Below are positions 1 through 13,400 of a DNA stretch of 64,000 nt, one piece after another. Within the stretch, counting starts at the first letter, position 1; every line of letters begins with the position of its first letter. The position numbers and the translations under genes were made by a program. The notes under the pieces are model-generated. The model saw only the letters and a program-made list of their open reading frames with translations, was not told the origin of the DNA and searched no databases. The DNA comes from Streptomyces antioxidans (GTDB lineage Bacteria; Actinomycetota; Actinomycetes; Streptomycetales; Streptomycetaceae): the NCBI RefSeq assembly GCF_000968685.2, contig NZ_LAKD02000027.1, positions 1 to 64,000 of the forward strand, written 5' to 3'.

Positions 1-1456
1 CCCCACGCCCCGACACCGGCCACACCACCGGAACGTCCGCACCATCACCGCGCTCGGCAACCGGCGACGGCTCAGCCTCCTCCACGATCACATGCGCATT
101 CGTCCCACTGATCCCGAACGACGACACACCCGCACGCCGCAGACGACCATCCCCCACCTCCCACACCCGCGCCTCACCCAACAACTCCACCGCGCCTGAA
201 GACCAATCCACCTGCGACGACGGCGCATCCGCATGCAACGTGCGCGGCAACACCCCATGCCGCATCGCCTGCACCATCTTGATCACACCAGCGACACCGG
301 CGGCGGCCTGCGTATGCCCAATATTCGACTTGATCGAGCCAAGCCACAGCGGCCGACCCTCATCCCGACCCTGCCCATACGTCGCCAGCAACGCCTGCGC
401 CTCGATCGGATCGCCCAACCGCGTTCCGGTCCCATGCGCCTCCACCACATCCACATCCGACGCGGACAGACCACCACTCGCCAACGCAGCCCGGATCACC
501 CGCTCCTGCGACGGACCATTCGGCGCCGTGAGACCACTGCTGGCGCCGTCCTGATTCACCGCCGAACCCCGCACGACCGCCAACACCTCATGGCCGTTAC
601 GCCGCGCATCCGACAGCCGCTCGATCAGCAGCATGCCGACGCCTTCGCCCCAGCCGGTGCCGTCAGCGGCGTCGGAGAACGCCTTGCACCGGCCGTCTGG
701 GGACAGCCCGCGCTGCCTGCTGAACTCGACGAAGGCGTCCGGGGTGGACATCACCATCACACCGCCGACGAGGGCGAGCGAACACTCGCTCTGCCGTAGC
801 GCCTGGGCGGCGAGGTGCAGCGCCACCAGCGACGACGAACACGCCGTGTCCACGGTGACCGCGGGTCCCTCCAGACCGAACACGTAGGAGAGCCGACCGG
901 ACATGATGCTCGCCGCGTTGCCGGTGGTGAAGTAGCCCTCGGCGCCCTCGGGCGCCTGGGAGAACAACGAGCCGTAGTCTTGGATGCTCGTGCCGACGAA
1001 CACCCCGGTGTCGCTGCCGTGCAACGACTCGGGCACCACGCCCGCGTCCTCGAACGCCTCCCATGCGGCTTCCAGCAGCAGCCGCTGCTGCGGGTCCATC
1101 GCCGCCGCCTCACGCGGGCTCATCCCGAAGAAGGCCGGGTCGAACTCACCGGCCTCGTAGAGGAAGCCGCCCTCGCGCACATAGCTGTGCCCGGCCCGGT
1201 CGGGGTCCGGGTCGTACAGCGCCTCGGTGTCCCACCCGCGGTTCTCCGGGAAGAATCCGATCGCGTCGCCGCCGGTGGCCACCAGGTCCCACAGGTCCGC
1301 GGGGCCACCCACGCCGCCCGCGAACCGGCAGCTCATTCCGACGATCGCGATCGGCTCATTACCGCTGTCCTCGAGCTCCTGGAGCCGCTGACGAGTGCGG
1401 TGTAGATCCGCCGTCACCTTCTTCAGGTAGTCGACGATTTTGTCTTCTCGGTTCAT
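1..1456 (-). CDS. Modular type I polyketide synthase, N-terminal part (docking segment and ketosynthase); runs off left edge
   Basis: The reading frame opens at ATG 1456-1454 and is still open at base 1, so the gene continues to the left. The first ~30 residues ([20 protein letters not shown]...) form the short coiled-coil docking segment typical of a PKS subunit that receives a chain from a preceding protein. A complete ketosynthase follows: [11 protein letters not shown] start, active-site Cys in DTACSSS (near base 840), both catalytic His motifs ([20 protein letters not shown]), and the end of the KS at [12 protein letters not shown] near base 90. The window ends in the KS-AT linker. A GAGG ribosome site precedes the start by 6 nt, and only 36 bp separate it from the upstream PKS gene, so the two are co-transcribed. 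This should be extension module 4. Long patches of its KS are nearly identical in DNA to the KS of module 3 (see repeats). Confidence 0.95.
   Translation of the reverse strand, partial: MNREDKIVDYLKKVTADLHRTRQRLQELEDSGNEPIAIVGMSCRFAGGVGGPADLWDLVATGGDAIGFFPENRGWDTEALYDPDPDRAGHSYVREGGFLYEAGEFDPAFFGMSPREAAAMDPQQRLLLEAAWEAFEDAGVVPESLHGSDTGVFVGTSIQDYGSLFSQAPEGAEGYFTTGNAASIMSGRLSYVFGLEGPAVTVDTACSSSLVALHLAAQALRQSECSLALVGGVMVMSTPDAFVEFSRQRGLSPDGRCKAFSDAADGTGWGEGVGMLLIERLSDARRNGHEVLAVVRGSAVNQDGASSGLTAPNGPSQERVIRAALASGGLSASDVDVVEAHGTGTRLGDPIEAQALLATYGQGRDEGRPLWLGSIKSNIGHTQAAAGVAGVIKMVQAMRHGVLPRTLHADAPSSQVDWSSGAVELLGEARVWEVGDGRLRRAGVSSFGISGTNAHVIVEEAEPSPVAERGDGADVPVVWPVSGRG
87..193. repeat. KS duplication patch, copy in PKS 2 (107 bp identical to 3417-3523)
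   Basis: This stretch lies at the 3' end of the fourth KS. It matches 3417-3523 base for base, at a fixed offset of 3330. Similarity of roughly 90% by eye continues on both sides, including the first ~36 bases of the window, which match 3331-3366. A further identical patch of about 67 bp sits around the KS active-site Cys (near 822-889 versus 4148-4215). Identity at synonymous sites points to recent duplication or gene conversion between modules, not just protein-level constraint. Confidence 0.9.
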
Positions 1457-1492
1457 GTGCACCTCAGGGGTCGAGACCCAGGTCAGGTGGGC

Positions 1493-4400
1493 CTACGAAA
1501 GTCCCAGTTCGCCATCGATGAAGTCGAAGACCTCGTCCACCGTGGAGGTTTCGAAGTCCAGTTCGGCCGATTCCGCGCCGCCGGAGCCCGACGGCCGCTT
1601 CCACTGCGCCAGCAGGAGCTCCAGCCGGGCGGCGACCCGCGGACGGTTCCGGTCCTCCGGTGGGGCTGCCGCGAGAACAGCCTCCAGACGGTCGAGTTCG
1701 GCGAGCACCGGTGATGCCGAGTCATCGGCGGCGGCCAGCTCGGCGTCGAGCCGCGCCGCCAGCATCGCGACCGACGGATGGTCGAAGATGGTCGTGGTCG
1801 GCAGGCGCAGGCCGGTGAGCCCGTTCAGCCGGTTCCGCAGCTCGACTCCGGTCAGCGAGCTGAACCCGAGTTCCAGGAAGCCCTTGCGGTCGTCCACCTC
1901 TCCTGGTGCGACGCCGAGCACCCCGGCCACCTGTTTGGTGAGCAGGTCCAACACAACCCGCTCGCGCTCCGCCCCGGTCAGCCCAGCGACCATGCCAGGC
2001 CACGCGGGTGTGCTCTCGGTCTCTGTCTCCTCCGCGTCCCGAGGCACGGGCGCGGTGCCGTTGGCCTCGGCAACGGGGACCGTGGTCGTCGGCCAGTACC
2101 GGCGGTGTCGGAAGGCGTACGTCGGGAGATCGACGGTGCGCGGCGCGTACGGTGCGTAGACGGCGGCCCAGTCGGGTTCGATGCCGTGGGTGTGCAGCTG
2201 GGCCAACGCCGCGAGCAGCGACCGGTGTTCGTCCTGCCCCTCCCGCAGCGTCGGCACCGCCACCGCACTGTCAATCACCGGAGTCAGCGCGGCATCCGGA
2301 CCCACTTCCAGGAACGCGGTCACACCACCCTGCTCGGCCATGTACTCCACGGCATCGCCGAAACGCACCGTGGCCCGCACCTGCTCCACCCAATACGCGG
2401 GCGTCGCCACCCGCTCGTCGACCGGCTGGCCGGTCACCGTGGACACCAGCGGCATCCTCGGCCGCGCAAAGGTGAGCTCATCAATGGCGGCAGCGAAGTT
2501 CTGCAACGCCCCGTCCATATGGTGGGAATGGAACGCCCGCGAGACCCGCAGCCGACTGACCTTCCAACCCCGCTCCCGACACACCCCCTCCAACACCGCA
2601 ACCCGGTCGGCGTCGCCCGACACCACGACCGAGGCAGGCCCGTTCACCGCGGCCAGACCCACCCCATCACCCAGCAGCTCAACAACGTCCGACTCCGTAG
2701 CACCCACGGCCAGCATCGCCCCATCCGAACGCGCCCGCCGCATCGCCCGACCCCGCGCCGCCACCAACCGGCACGCGTCTTCCAACGACACCACACCCGC
2801 CGCGTAAGCAGCCGACACCTCACCCACCGAATGTCCCGCCACACACTCCGGCGCCACACCCCACACCCGCAGCTGCTCAAACAACGCAACCTCAACGGCG
2901 AACAACCCCGCCTGGGCGTACAACGTGTCCTCCAACGCCCCAGCATCGTCAAACACCACATCCAACAACGACCGATCCAGCAGACCCTCAAAGCCCGACG
3001 CCACCCGATCGAACACCTCAGTGAACATCGGCAGCACGCCATACAGACCACGCCCCATGCCCACCCGCTGCGCACCCTGGCCCGTAAACACCACGCCCAA
3101 TGGTCCGGCCAACGAGGCCGCTCCCTCGACCACACCAGTCTGCGGCTCGCCCGAGGCCAACACCTTCAGTCCCTCGACGAGTTCGTCCGTGCTGGACCCC
3201 ACCACAACACCCCGATGCGACAACCGCGCCCTACTCGTCGCCAGCGAAAACCCCACATCGACAGGCGACACATCAGAACGCTCATCCAGGAACTCGGCCA
3301 ACCGCGCCGCCTGCGCCCGCAACCCCTCAACCCCACGCCCCGACACCGGCCACACCACCGGAACACCCACAGACTCACCACGCTCAGCAACAGGCGACGG
3401 CTCCACTCCCTCCACAATCACATGCGCATTCGTCCCACTGATCCCGAACGACGACACACCCGCACGCCGCAGACGACCATCCCCCACCTCCCACACCCGC
3501 GCCTCACCCAACAACTCCACCGCACCCGACGACCAATCCACCTGCGAAGACGGCTCACCCACATGCAACGTCCGCGGCAACACCCCATACCGCATCGCCA
3601 ACACCATCTTGATCACACCAGCGACACCCGCAGCCGCCTGCGTGTGCCCAATGTTCGACTTGATCGAACCGAGCCACAGTGGCCGGTCGCGGTCCTGCCC
3701 GTACGTCGCCAACAACGCCTGCGCCTCGATCGGGTCACCGAGCTTCGTCCCGGTACCGTGCGCCTCCACCACATCCACATCGGACGCGGACAGACCGCCA
3801 CTCGCCAACGCGGCCCGGATCACCCGCTCCTGCGACGGACCATTCGGCGCCGTCAACCCATTCGACGCACCATCCTGATTCACCGCAGAACCCCGCATTA
3901 CCGCCAACACCTCATGCCCACGACGCCGCGCATCCGACAACCGCTCCAACACCACAACACCCACACCCTCCCCCCAGTTCGTCCCATCCGCCCCATCCGA
4001 AAACGCCTTACACCGACCATCCGGCGCAAGGCCGTGCTGGCGGCTGAACTCCACGAACGCGTCCGGAGTGGACATCACGGTGACACCACCGACCAGCGCC
4101 AGCGAGCACTCGCCGTGGCGCAGTGCCCCGGCGGCCCAGTGCAGGGCCACCAGCGACGACGAACACGCCGTGTCCACGGTGACCGCGGGTCCCTCCAGAC
4201 CGAACACGTAGGACACCCGTCCGGAGAGGACACTGGCCGAGCTGGCGAGTCCGCGGTACCCCTCCATGTCGTCCGGTGAGCCGGTCAGCACCGCGCCGTA
4301 GTCCTGTCCGTTGGAACCGACGAAGACCCCCGTATCCGTGCCGCGCAGAGCGCCCGCGTCGATCCCGGCGCGCTCCAGCGCCTCCCAGGCCACCTCCAGC

Positions 4401-7400
4401 AGCAGCCGCTGCTGCGGGTCCGTGGCCACGGCCTCGCGCGGCGAGATGCCGAAGAACCCGGCGTCGAAGTCCGCGGCGCCGTCTACGAACCCGCCGACCC
4501 GCACATAGCTGCGGCCGGACCGCTCCGGATCCGCGTCGAACAGGCCGTCCACGTCCCAGCCCCGGTCGGCGGGGAACCCGGTGATCGCGTCCTTGCCGGT
4601 GGCCACCAGGTCCCATAGGTCCTCCGGTGAGGACACCCCGCCGGGGAACCGGCAGGCGACGCCCACGATCGCGATCGGGTCGGTGGCCACGGCCGGGTCG
4701 GCCGGGGTACCACGGTCCCGCACGGTGTCGGCACCGTCGAGCAACCGGTGCAGGTGCTGGGCGAGTGCCTGCGGTGTCGGGTGGTCGAACACCAGCGCCG
4801 CGGGCAGGGCCAGCCCGGTGGCCATGCTCAACGCGTTGCGCAGTTCCACTCCGGTCAGGGAGTCGAAGCCGAGATCGCGGAACGCCGTCAGCGTGTCGAG
4901 CTGGTCGGCCGACCCGTGCCCGAGCACCAGGGCCGCTTCCGTTCGCACCAGATCGAGGAGGGCCCGCTCACGCTGCTGTGGGTGGTGGACGGCCGACGTG
5001 GCGAGCCAGTCGGATCCGCGGGATTCGGCTTCCCGCGCCCCGGGGGTCGGGAGGAGTCCGCGCAGCACGACCGGCAGCGCGTCGGTGGTGGTGTCGGCCA
5101 GGTCGAACCTGGCCGGGACCGCGACCGGCTCGTTGCGCCGACACGCCTCGTCGAACAGGGCGAGTGCTTCCTCGGGGCGCAGCGGGGGTCCTGACCGGGC
5201 GAGCCTGCGCCGGTGTGCGCCGTCGACCCGGGCCGCCATGCCGTCCTCGGTGTCCCATGGCCCCCAGGCCAGCGACACGGCGGGCAGACCGGCGGCACGC
5301 CGCCAGTACGCGAACCCGTCGAGGAAGGAGTTGGCCGCCGCGTAGTTGGCCTGGCCGGGCGTCCCCAGCACCCCGGCGGCGGAGGAGAACACCACGAACG
5401 CCGAGAGCGGCAGTCCGGCGGTCGCCTCGTGGAGGTGCCACGCACCGTGCACCTTGGGCCGCAGCACGGCGTCGACCTGCGCGGGGGTCAGCGACGACGC
5501 AACGCCGTCGTCGACCACCCCGGCCGCGTGCAGCACGCCCCGGAGCGGGGCCCCGGCAGGCACCTCGGCGACCAGTCGGCGCACCGCGTCCGGGTCCGTG
5601 ACGTCGCACGCCACCGCCCGCACCTCGGCGCCCAGCTCCCGCAGTTCGGCCAGCGGTCCGTCGGCGACGGAACCCGAACGGCCGGCCAGCACCAGGTGTC
5701 GTATGCCGTGGTGGGTGACGAGGTGCCGGGCGAGGATGGCGCCGAGCCCTGCGGTGCCGCCGGTGATCAGCACGGTGCCCGCCGGGTCCCAGTGCATGCC
5801 ATCGCCTGTCGCACTGCCGCCGGGCACCAGCCGGGGCACAAGGAGCTCGTGTGCGCGGACGGCCGCCTGGGGTTCCCCGGCCCTTACGGCGGTGGCCACC
5901 CCGTCGGCGTCAGCCACGTCATCCACGTCGGCGAGCAGGAAGCGACCCGGGTGCTCGGCCTGGGCCGAGCGCACCAGGCCCCACACCCCCGCGCCCGCGA
6001 GATCGACGCCGCCATCGGGTTGTCCGCAGTGGACCGAACCCTCGGTCAGGAGCATCAGCCGGGCGGACGCCAGACGCGGGTCGGTGAGCCAGGACCGGAT
6101 CACATCGAGCGTGCCGTTCACGGCCGCGGTGACGGCGTCGGGCTTCGCACCGGCCGCCACGGGCATGACCACGAGGTCGGGCACCGGCCCGGTTGCGGCG
6201 AGCTCGGCGAGATCGGCGTAGCGCGGTGCGGCGAGCGTGCCGGCCAGTGCGGCCGCGCCGGAGCCGAGCACCGCGAGCCGTGCGGGGGAGGCCGCGAGCC
6301 GTGCGGGGGAGGATCCGTGCCCGCCGTGTCGGGGCTCCCAGCCCAGCCGGTAGAGCGATGCCGATGTGGTCGGGTCAATCCAGTAGCGGGAGCGCTGGTA
6401 CGCATAGGTCGGCAGTGGTACTCGCCGCGGCCGGGCGTCGGCGAGTTGCGCCCGCCAGTCCACGTCGTGTCCGCGCGTGTCCAGCCGGGCGGCGGCCGTG
6501 ACGAGCGCGGTGAACTCGTCCTCGTCCCGCCGCAGCGCGGGCACCACGGCCAGCGCGGGGTCGGTGAGGTTTTCCCCGGCCATTCCCGACAGCACGCCGT
6601 CCGGGCCGATCTCGAGGAAGGTGGTGGCGCCCTGCTTGGTGAGCCAGTCCATCGCGTCGGCGAACCGCACCGCGCGCCTGACCTGGTCCACCCAGTACCC
6701 GGGGGTGCGGACCTCGGCCGGGTTCAGCCCCGCGCCGGTCACGGTGGACACCATCGGGATCCGGGGCGGGCGGAACTCGAGGCCGGACACCGCGTCCGCG
6801 AACTCGGCGAGCATCGGCTCCATCAGCGGTGAGTGGAACGCATGCGACACCCGCAACCGCTTGGCCTTGATCCCGCCCGTACGGCAGTGTTCCGCCACCG
6901 CGGACACCTCGTCCGCCGAACCCGCGACCACGACCGCCGCGGGCCCGTTGACCGCGGCGACGCACGCCCCGGTGTCCTCGATGAGCGCCGCGACCGTGTC
7001 CTCGGTGGCCGAGACGGCCAGCATCGCACCGCCGGCGGGCAACCGTTGCATGAGGGTGCCGCGGGCGACGACCAGGGCGGCCGCGTCCGCCAGGGACAGC
7101 ACCCCGGCGATGTGCGCCGCCGCCACCTCGCCGATGGAGTGGCCGCCGACGTGGTCGGGGCGCACACCCCAGTCGTGCAGCTGCCGGTACAGCGCCACCT
7201 GCACCGCGAACAGTGCTGCCTGGGTGTAGGCGGTCTGGTCCAGGAGCGCCGCGAGCGGACTGTCCGGCTCGGCGAACATCACGTCCCGGACCGGATGGTC
7301 CAGGCCGCGGTCCAGCAGTGCGCACACCTCGTCCAGCGCGCGGGCGAACGACGGCGCGGTCTCGGCCAGTCTGCGTCCCATGCCGGGCCGTTGGCTGCCC

Positions 7401-10400
7401 TGGCCGCTGAAGAGGACCGCGAGTGCGCCGGGCGCTGTGCGGCCGCGGACCTGGTGCGGTGTCCTGTTCTCCCGGGCCAGCGCGGCAAGTTCGGTGCGCA
7501 GGGCGCCGGTGTCCGTTCCGAGCAGCACGGCGCGGTGTGCGAGGCGGGTGCGCCCCGCGAGCGAGTGTCCGATGTCGGCCGCGCGCGTGTCGTCGCCGTG
7601 GTCGAGGTGGCGCAGCAGCGCACGGGCCTGGGCGCGCAGCGCAGGCTCGGTCCGGGCGCTCAGGGCCCACGGCACCATGGGCCGGTCCACCGGTTCACCG
7701 GGTGGCCCGGCCGCCGGTGGCGGGGCCTGTTCGAGGACGAGGTGGGCGTTGGTCCCGCTGATCCCGAAGGACGACACGCCCGCCCGGCGCGGATGTCCGT
7801 GTCCGGTCCAGTCCGCCGGTTCGGTCAGCAGTTCCACCCGGCCGGTGGACCAGTCGACGTGCGGCGAGGGCTCGTCGGCGTGCAGGGTGCGGGGCAGGGT
7901 CTCGTGGTGCATCGCCATCAAGATCTTGATCACGCCGGCCACGCCCGCGGCGGCCTGGGTGTGCCCGATGTTGGACTTCACCGATCCGAGCCACAGCGGC
8001 CGTTCCCGGTCCGAGCCGTAGGTCGCCAGCAGTGCCTGTGCCTCGATCGGATCGCCCAGGCTGGTCCCGGTGCCGTGCGCCTCCACGACGTCCACGTCGG
8101 AGGGCCGGAGTCCCGCGGCGGCGAGTGCCTTGCGGACGACGCGTTCCTGCGCGGGGCCGTTGGGCGCGGTGATCCCGTTCGACGCGCCGTCCTGGTTGAC
8201 CGCGCTGCCCCGGATGACGCCGAGGACGTCATGCCCGTTGCGGCGGGCGTCGGAGAGCCGCTCCAGTACGAGCACACCGGCGCCCTCGGCCATCCCGAAC
8301 CCGTCCGCGCCGGCGCCGAACGCCTTGCAGCGACCGTCGTCGGACAGTGCGCCCTGGTGGGCGAAGGCCACGATGCCCTCGGGAGTGGACATCACGGATG
8401 CGCCACCGGCCAGTGCCAGTGAGCACTCCCCCAGCCGCAGCGCCTGCGCGGCGAGGTGGATGGCCACCAGCGACGAGGAGCACGCGGTGTCGATGGTCAC
8501 CGTCGGGCCTTCCAGCCCGAAGGTGTAGGCGATCCTGCCGGAGACCACGCTCGCCGCGCTGCCGGTCACCGAGTAGCCCTCGGTGGTGTCGGCGCCCTTG
8601 GCCAGCAGCTGGGCGTAGTCCTGCCCGTGGGTGCCGACGAACACGCCGGTGTCGCTGCCCCGTAGCGGGGCCGTGTCGATCCCGGCCCGCTCCAGCGCCT
8701 CCCACACCACCTCGAGCAGGATCCGCTGCTGCGGGTCCATCGCCGCCGCCTCGCGCGGCGACACCCCGAAGAATCCCGCGTCGAAGTCCGCGACGCCGTC
8801 CACGAAGCCGCCGCCGCGGCGCAGTTCGGCGTGGGCCGTCCAGCCGCGGTCGGCCGGGACCGCGCCGATCGCGTCCCCGCCCGAAGCCACCAGCTCCCAC
8901 AGGTCCTCCGGCGAGGTCACCCCGCCGGGGAACCGGCACCCCATGCCGACCACGACGACCGGGTCCGTGTCCGTGGCCACCGCCGGGCCCGCCGGGGTGG
9001 CGGGCGCTGCCGCGGCACCGGTCAGCTGCTCCCGGAGGAAGCGCGCGGCCTGCTCGGGCGTCGGGTGGTCGAACACCAGGGTGGCGGGCAGCCGGGCGCC
9101 GGTGGCGGTGGTGAGCCCGTTGCGCAGTTCCAGGCCGGTGAGTGAGTCGAAGCCCAGCTCCTTGAACGTCATGGCGGCGTCGATGGCGGTGGCCGCGGCG
9201 TGGCCGAGGATCCGCGCCGCATGGGTGCGCAACGTGTCGAGCAGCAGTGCGGTCTGCTGGTCGGCGGACAACCCGCGCAGCCGCTCGGTGAGCGCCGATT
9301 CCGGTGCACCGGTCGCGGTCCGCCGGGCGGGGCGGCGGACCAGCTGGCGCAGCACGGCGGGCGCGTCGTCGGCCCGTATGCCCGCCGGATCCAGCTTCGC
9401 GGCCAGGACGGCCGGCTGGTCCTGGCGCAGCGCCTCGTCGAAGAGGGCGAGCCCGTGGTCGAGGGGCATCGGCGCGGTCAACCGGGCGAGCCGGCGGCGG
9501 TCCGCCTCGTCCAGGCGGCCGCCCATGCCCGCGTCGATGTCCCACAGCCCCCACGCGACGGCGAGGGCTGGCAGGCCCGAGTCTCGCCGCTGCCCCGCCA
9601 GTCCGTCGAGGAAGGCGTTGGCCGCCGCGTAGTTGGCCTGGCCGGGAGCGCCGAGCACACCGGCCGCGGAGGAGAACAGGACGAACGCCGTCAGGGGCAG
9701 GTCCGCCGTCGCCTCGTGCAGATGCCAGGCGCCGTCCGCCTTGGGCCCGAGCACGGTGTCCAGCCGCTGTGGGGTCAGCGCGTCCACCAGGCCGTCGTCA
9801 ACCACCCCGGCCGCGTGCACCACGGCGCACAGCGGGGCCGTGGCGGGCACCTCGGCGACCAGCTGCCGTACGGCGTCCCGGTCGGCCATGTCGCAGGCCA
9901 CCACCCGCACCTGGGCGCCCGCCGCGTCCAACTCCCGCACCAGCGCCTCGGCTCCCGGCGCGGCCGGGCCGGAGCGCGAGGCGAGCAACAGCCGCCGCAC
10001 GCCGTGCGCGGTGGCCAGGTGCCGGGCGATGACGCCGCCGAGTCCGCCGGTGGCGCCGGTGACCAGCACCGTGCCCTCCCGGTGCCAGGCTTCCCGTTCC
10101 CCGGTGGCGGTGGCGGCCCGTGCGAGGCGGGGCACCAGCACCCGGTCGCCGCGCACGGCCAGTTGCGCTTCACCGGAGCCGGCCAGCGGGGGGAGCCGGT
10201 CCGGTGCGAGCGGTCCGTCGGTGTCGATGAGCACGATCCGGTCCGGGTGCTCCGACTGCGCGGAGCGCACCAGGCCCCATACCGCCGCACCGACCGGATC
10301 GGCGGCGGCGTCCCGTGGCCCACAGCGGACGGCCCGGTGGGTGAGGACGACCAGCGGCGAGGACGCCGGTTCGCCGGCGAGCCGGTCCTGGAGGGTGCCG

Positions 10401-13400
10401 AGCACCGAACGCAGCGCCGTGCGGACCGCGTTGGGCACGTCCTCGTCGTCGGTGGGCGGCACTTGTGCGACGACGGGGGCGTCCACGGCTGCGACGACCT
10501 TGGCGTCCGCGGCGCCGCCGAGCTGCCCGGCCTCGACCCAGCGCTCGACCAGGAGGGAGCCCGGGCGCGCGCCCAGTCGCTCCGCGGTGACCGCGCGCAG
10601 TGCCAGCGAGTCCACCGCGACCAGTTCGGCGCCGTCCGGGTCGGTCAGCCGCAGCGCGAGGGCGCCGTCGTCGCCCGCCCGCAGCCACACCCGCGCGGCC
10701 GTCGCACCGGTCGCGCCGATCCGCACCCCGGACCAGGAGAACGGCATCCGTACGCTCGCGTCGTCACCGTCGCCATCGCCATCGCCATCGCTATCGCCAT
10801 CGGCGGCACACCGCCACGCCTGCAGTGCCGCGTCCAGCAGCACCGGATGCACGGCGAACCGGCCCGCGTCGGACCGGAGGTCGTCGGGAAGAGCGATCTC
10901 GGCGAGGACGTCCTGGCCGTACCGCCACACCGATCGCACGGTGTGGAAGGACTCGCCGTAGTCGACACCGGTCCGCGCGACCCGGTCGTACCAGTCGGCC
11001 ACGGACACCGGCACCGAGCCGGGCGGTGGCCATGCCCGCTCGGCTGCCCGGGGCGCGCGGGCGGGCCCGCCCGCCGTGGCGAGGACGCCGCTGGCATGCC
11101 GGGTCCACGGCTGTGTCTCGTCCGCGGTCCGGGAGTGGACGGCCACGGTGCGGGCCCCGGACTCGTCCGCCTCGGACACGGTGACCTGGATCCGCACACC
11201 GTCCCGTCCGGGCAGCACGAGCGGGGTGTGCACGGTCAGTTCGGACAGCTCGGCGCAGCCGAGCTCGGCGCCGGCGTGCAGGGCGAGGTCGACGAAGGCC
11301 GGACCGGGCAGCACGGTGTGGCCCAGCACGGCGTGGTCGGTCAGCCACGGATGGGTGTCCGGGGACAGCAGCCCGGTCAGTACCGCGGTGTCCGTGCCGG
11401 CGACCGGCACCACCGCACCGAGCAGGGGGTGGCCCGCGGCGTCGATGCCGAGTTCGCCGGCCGGCCTGGCCGGCCCCGCCGACCGCAGCCAGAACCGGGA
11501 CCGCTGGAACGGGTAGGTGGGCAGGTCGACGGTGCGGACACCGCCGGGGAAGGCGGGGGTCCAGTCCACCCGGACACCGCGGACGTGCAGATCCGCGGCG
11601 GCGGCGAGCATACGTGTCCAGCCGCCGTCGTCGCGCCGCAGGGTGCCGGTCACGATGGCGGGGGCCGCGGCGCTCTCCACGCGCTGCTGGATCCCCACGG
11701 TCAGCACCGGGTGCGGGCTCACCTCGACGAACGTGGTGTGGTCGCGGGCCAGCAGCTCCTCGGTGGCCGTATCGAACCAGACCGTCTGGCGCAGGTTGCG
11801 GTACCAGTAGGCGGCGTCGGCCTCCGTGCCGTCGAGCCACCGCCGGTCCACCGTGGAGTACCAGGGCACGGTCGCGCGGCGCGGTGCGACGGGTGCGAGT
11901 ACATCGGCGAGCTCGGCCTCGATCCGCGCCATCTGCGCGGAGTGCGAGGCGTAGTCCACGGCGATCCGCCGGGTGCGGACGCCGAGCAGTCCGAGCCGGT
12001 CTTCGAACTCCCCGACCCGGCCGACCGGACCGGAGACCACCACGGTCCGGGGGCCGTTGACAGCGGCCAGGGACAGTTCGGGGGCGTCGACGAGCCACTG
12101 CTCGACCTGGCCCGCGGCGGCGGCGACGGACGTCATCGCGCCGTCGCCGACGAGCACGGACAGGGCGCGGCTGCGCAACGCCACCACACGGGCGGCGTCG
12201 TCGAGGGACAGCGCGCCCGCGACGCAGGCGGCGGCGATCTCGCCCTGGGAGTGGCCGACGACGGCGTCCGGTACGACGCCGAAGGAACGCCACACGGCGG
12301 CGAGCGAGACCATCGTCGCCCACAGCACCGGCTGGACCACGTCGACCCGGTCCGCCCAGTCCGGCAGCTGCGCACCGCGCAGCACCGCGACGAGGTCCCA
12401 GTCGACGAACGCGTCGAGCGCCCGTGCGCAGTCGGCCATCGCGTCGGCGAACACGGCGGACGAGTCGAGCAGGTCAACCGCCATGCCCGCCCATTGCGAG
12501 CCCTGTCCGGGGAAGGTGAACGCCAACCGCCCCGGCTCGCCCGCGGTGCCGGTGGTCACGGTGGGTGTGGGTTCCCCGGCGGCCAGTGCGGCCAGCCCGG
12601 CCAGCAGGTCCACGCGGTCGCCGACGGCCACCGCCCGGTGCGGCAGGGCCGCCCTGCCGAACGCCAGCGTGCTCCCGGCACCGGCGAGGGAGAGGTCCTG
12701 TGCGGCGGTGAGCCGGGCGCGCAGCCGGGCGGCCTGCGCGGCGAGGGCACGGTCACCGCGCGCGGACAGCAGCAGCGCCACGGGGCCTTGTTCGTCATCG
12801 GGCGTCGCCGGTTCCGGTTCGGCACGTTCGAGGATCACGTGCGCGTTCGTCCCGCTGACCCCGAACGACGAGACCGCGGCGCGGGGCTGGCGTCCGGTGT
12901 GCGGCCACGGGGTCGGCTCGGTCAGCAGCCGCACGGTTCCCGCGGACCAGTCGACGTGCGGGGTGGGCCCGTCGACGTGCAGCGTCCGCGGCAGTTCGCC
13001 GTTCCGCAGCGCGCACACCATCTTGATCACGCCTGCGACCCCCGAGGCCGCCTGGGCGTGGCCGAGGTGGGACTTCAGCGAGCCGAGCAGCAGCGGCCGG
13101 TCGGGGTCGCGGTCCCGGCCGTACGTGGCGAGCAGCGCGCCCGCCTCGATCGGGTCACCGAGCCGGGTGCCGGTGCCGTGCGCCTCCACCGCGTCCACGT
13201 CGGACGGCCGCAGTCCGGCGTCGGCGAGCGCGTGGCGGATCACGGCTTCCTGCGCGGGGCCGCTCGGCGCGGTCAGCCCGTTCGAGGCGCCGTCGGAGTT
13301 CACCGCGCTGCCCCGCAGTACGGCAAGGACCCGGTGCCCGTTGCGGCGGGCGTCCGAGAGCCGTTCCAGCAGCAGCAGGCCCGCGCCCTCGGACCATGCG

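Noticed and set aside
1778..4279. Plus-strand open frame of 833 codons, rich in Arg, His and Pro
   Set aside because: Same antisense effect over KS3/AT3; no recognisable domain.
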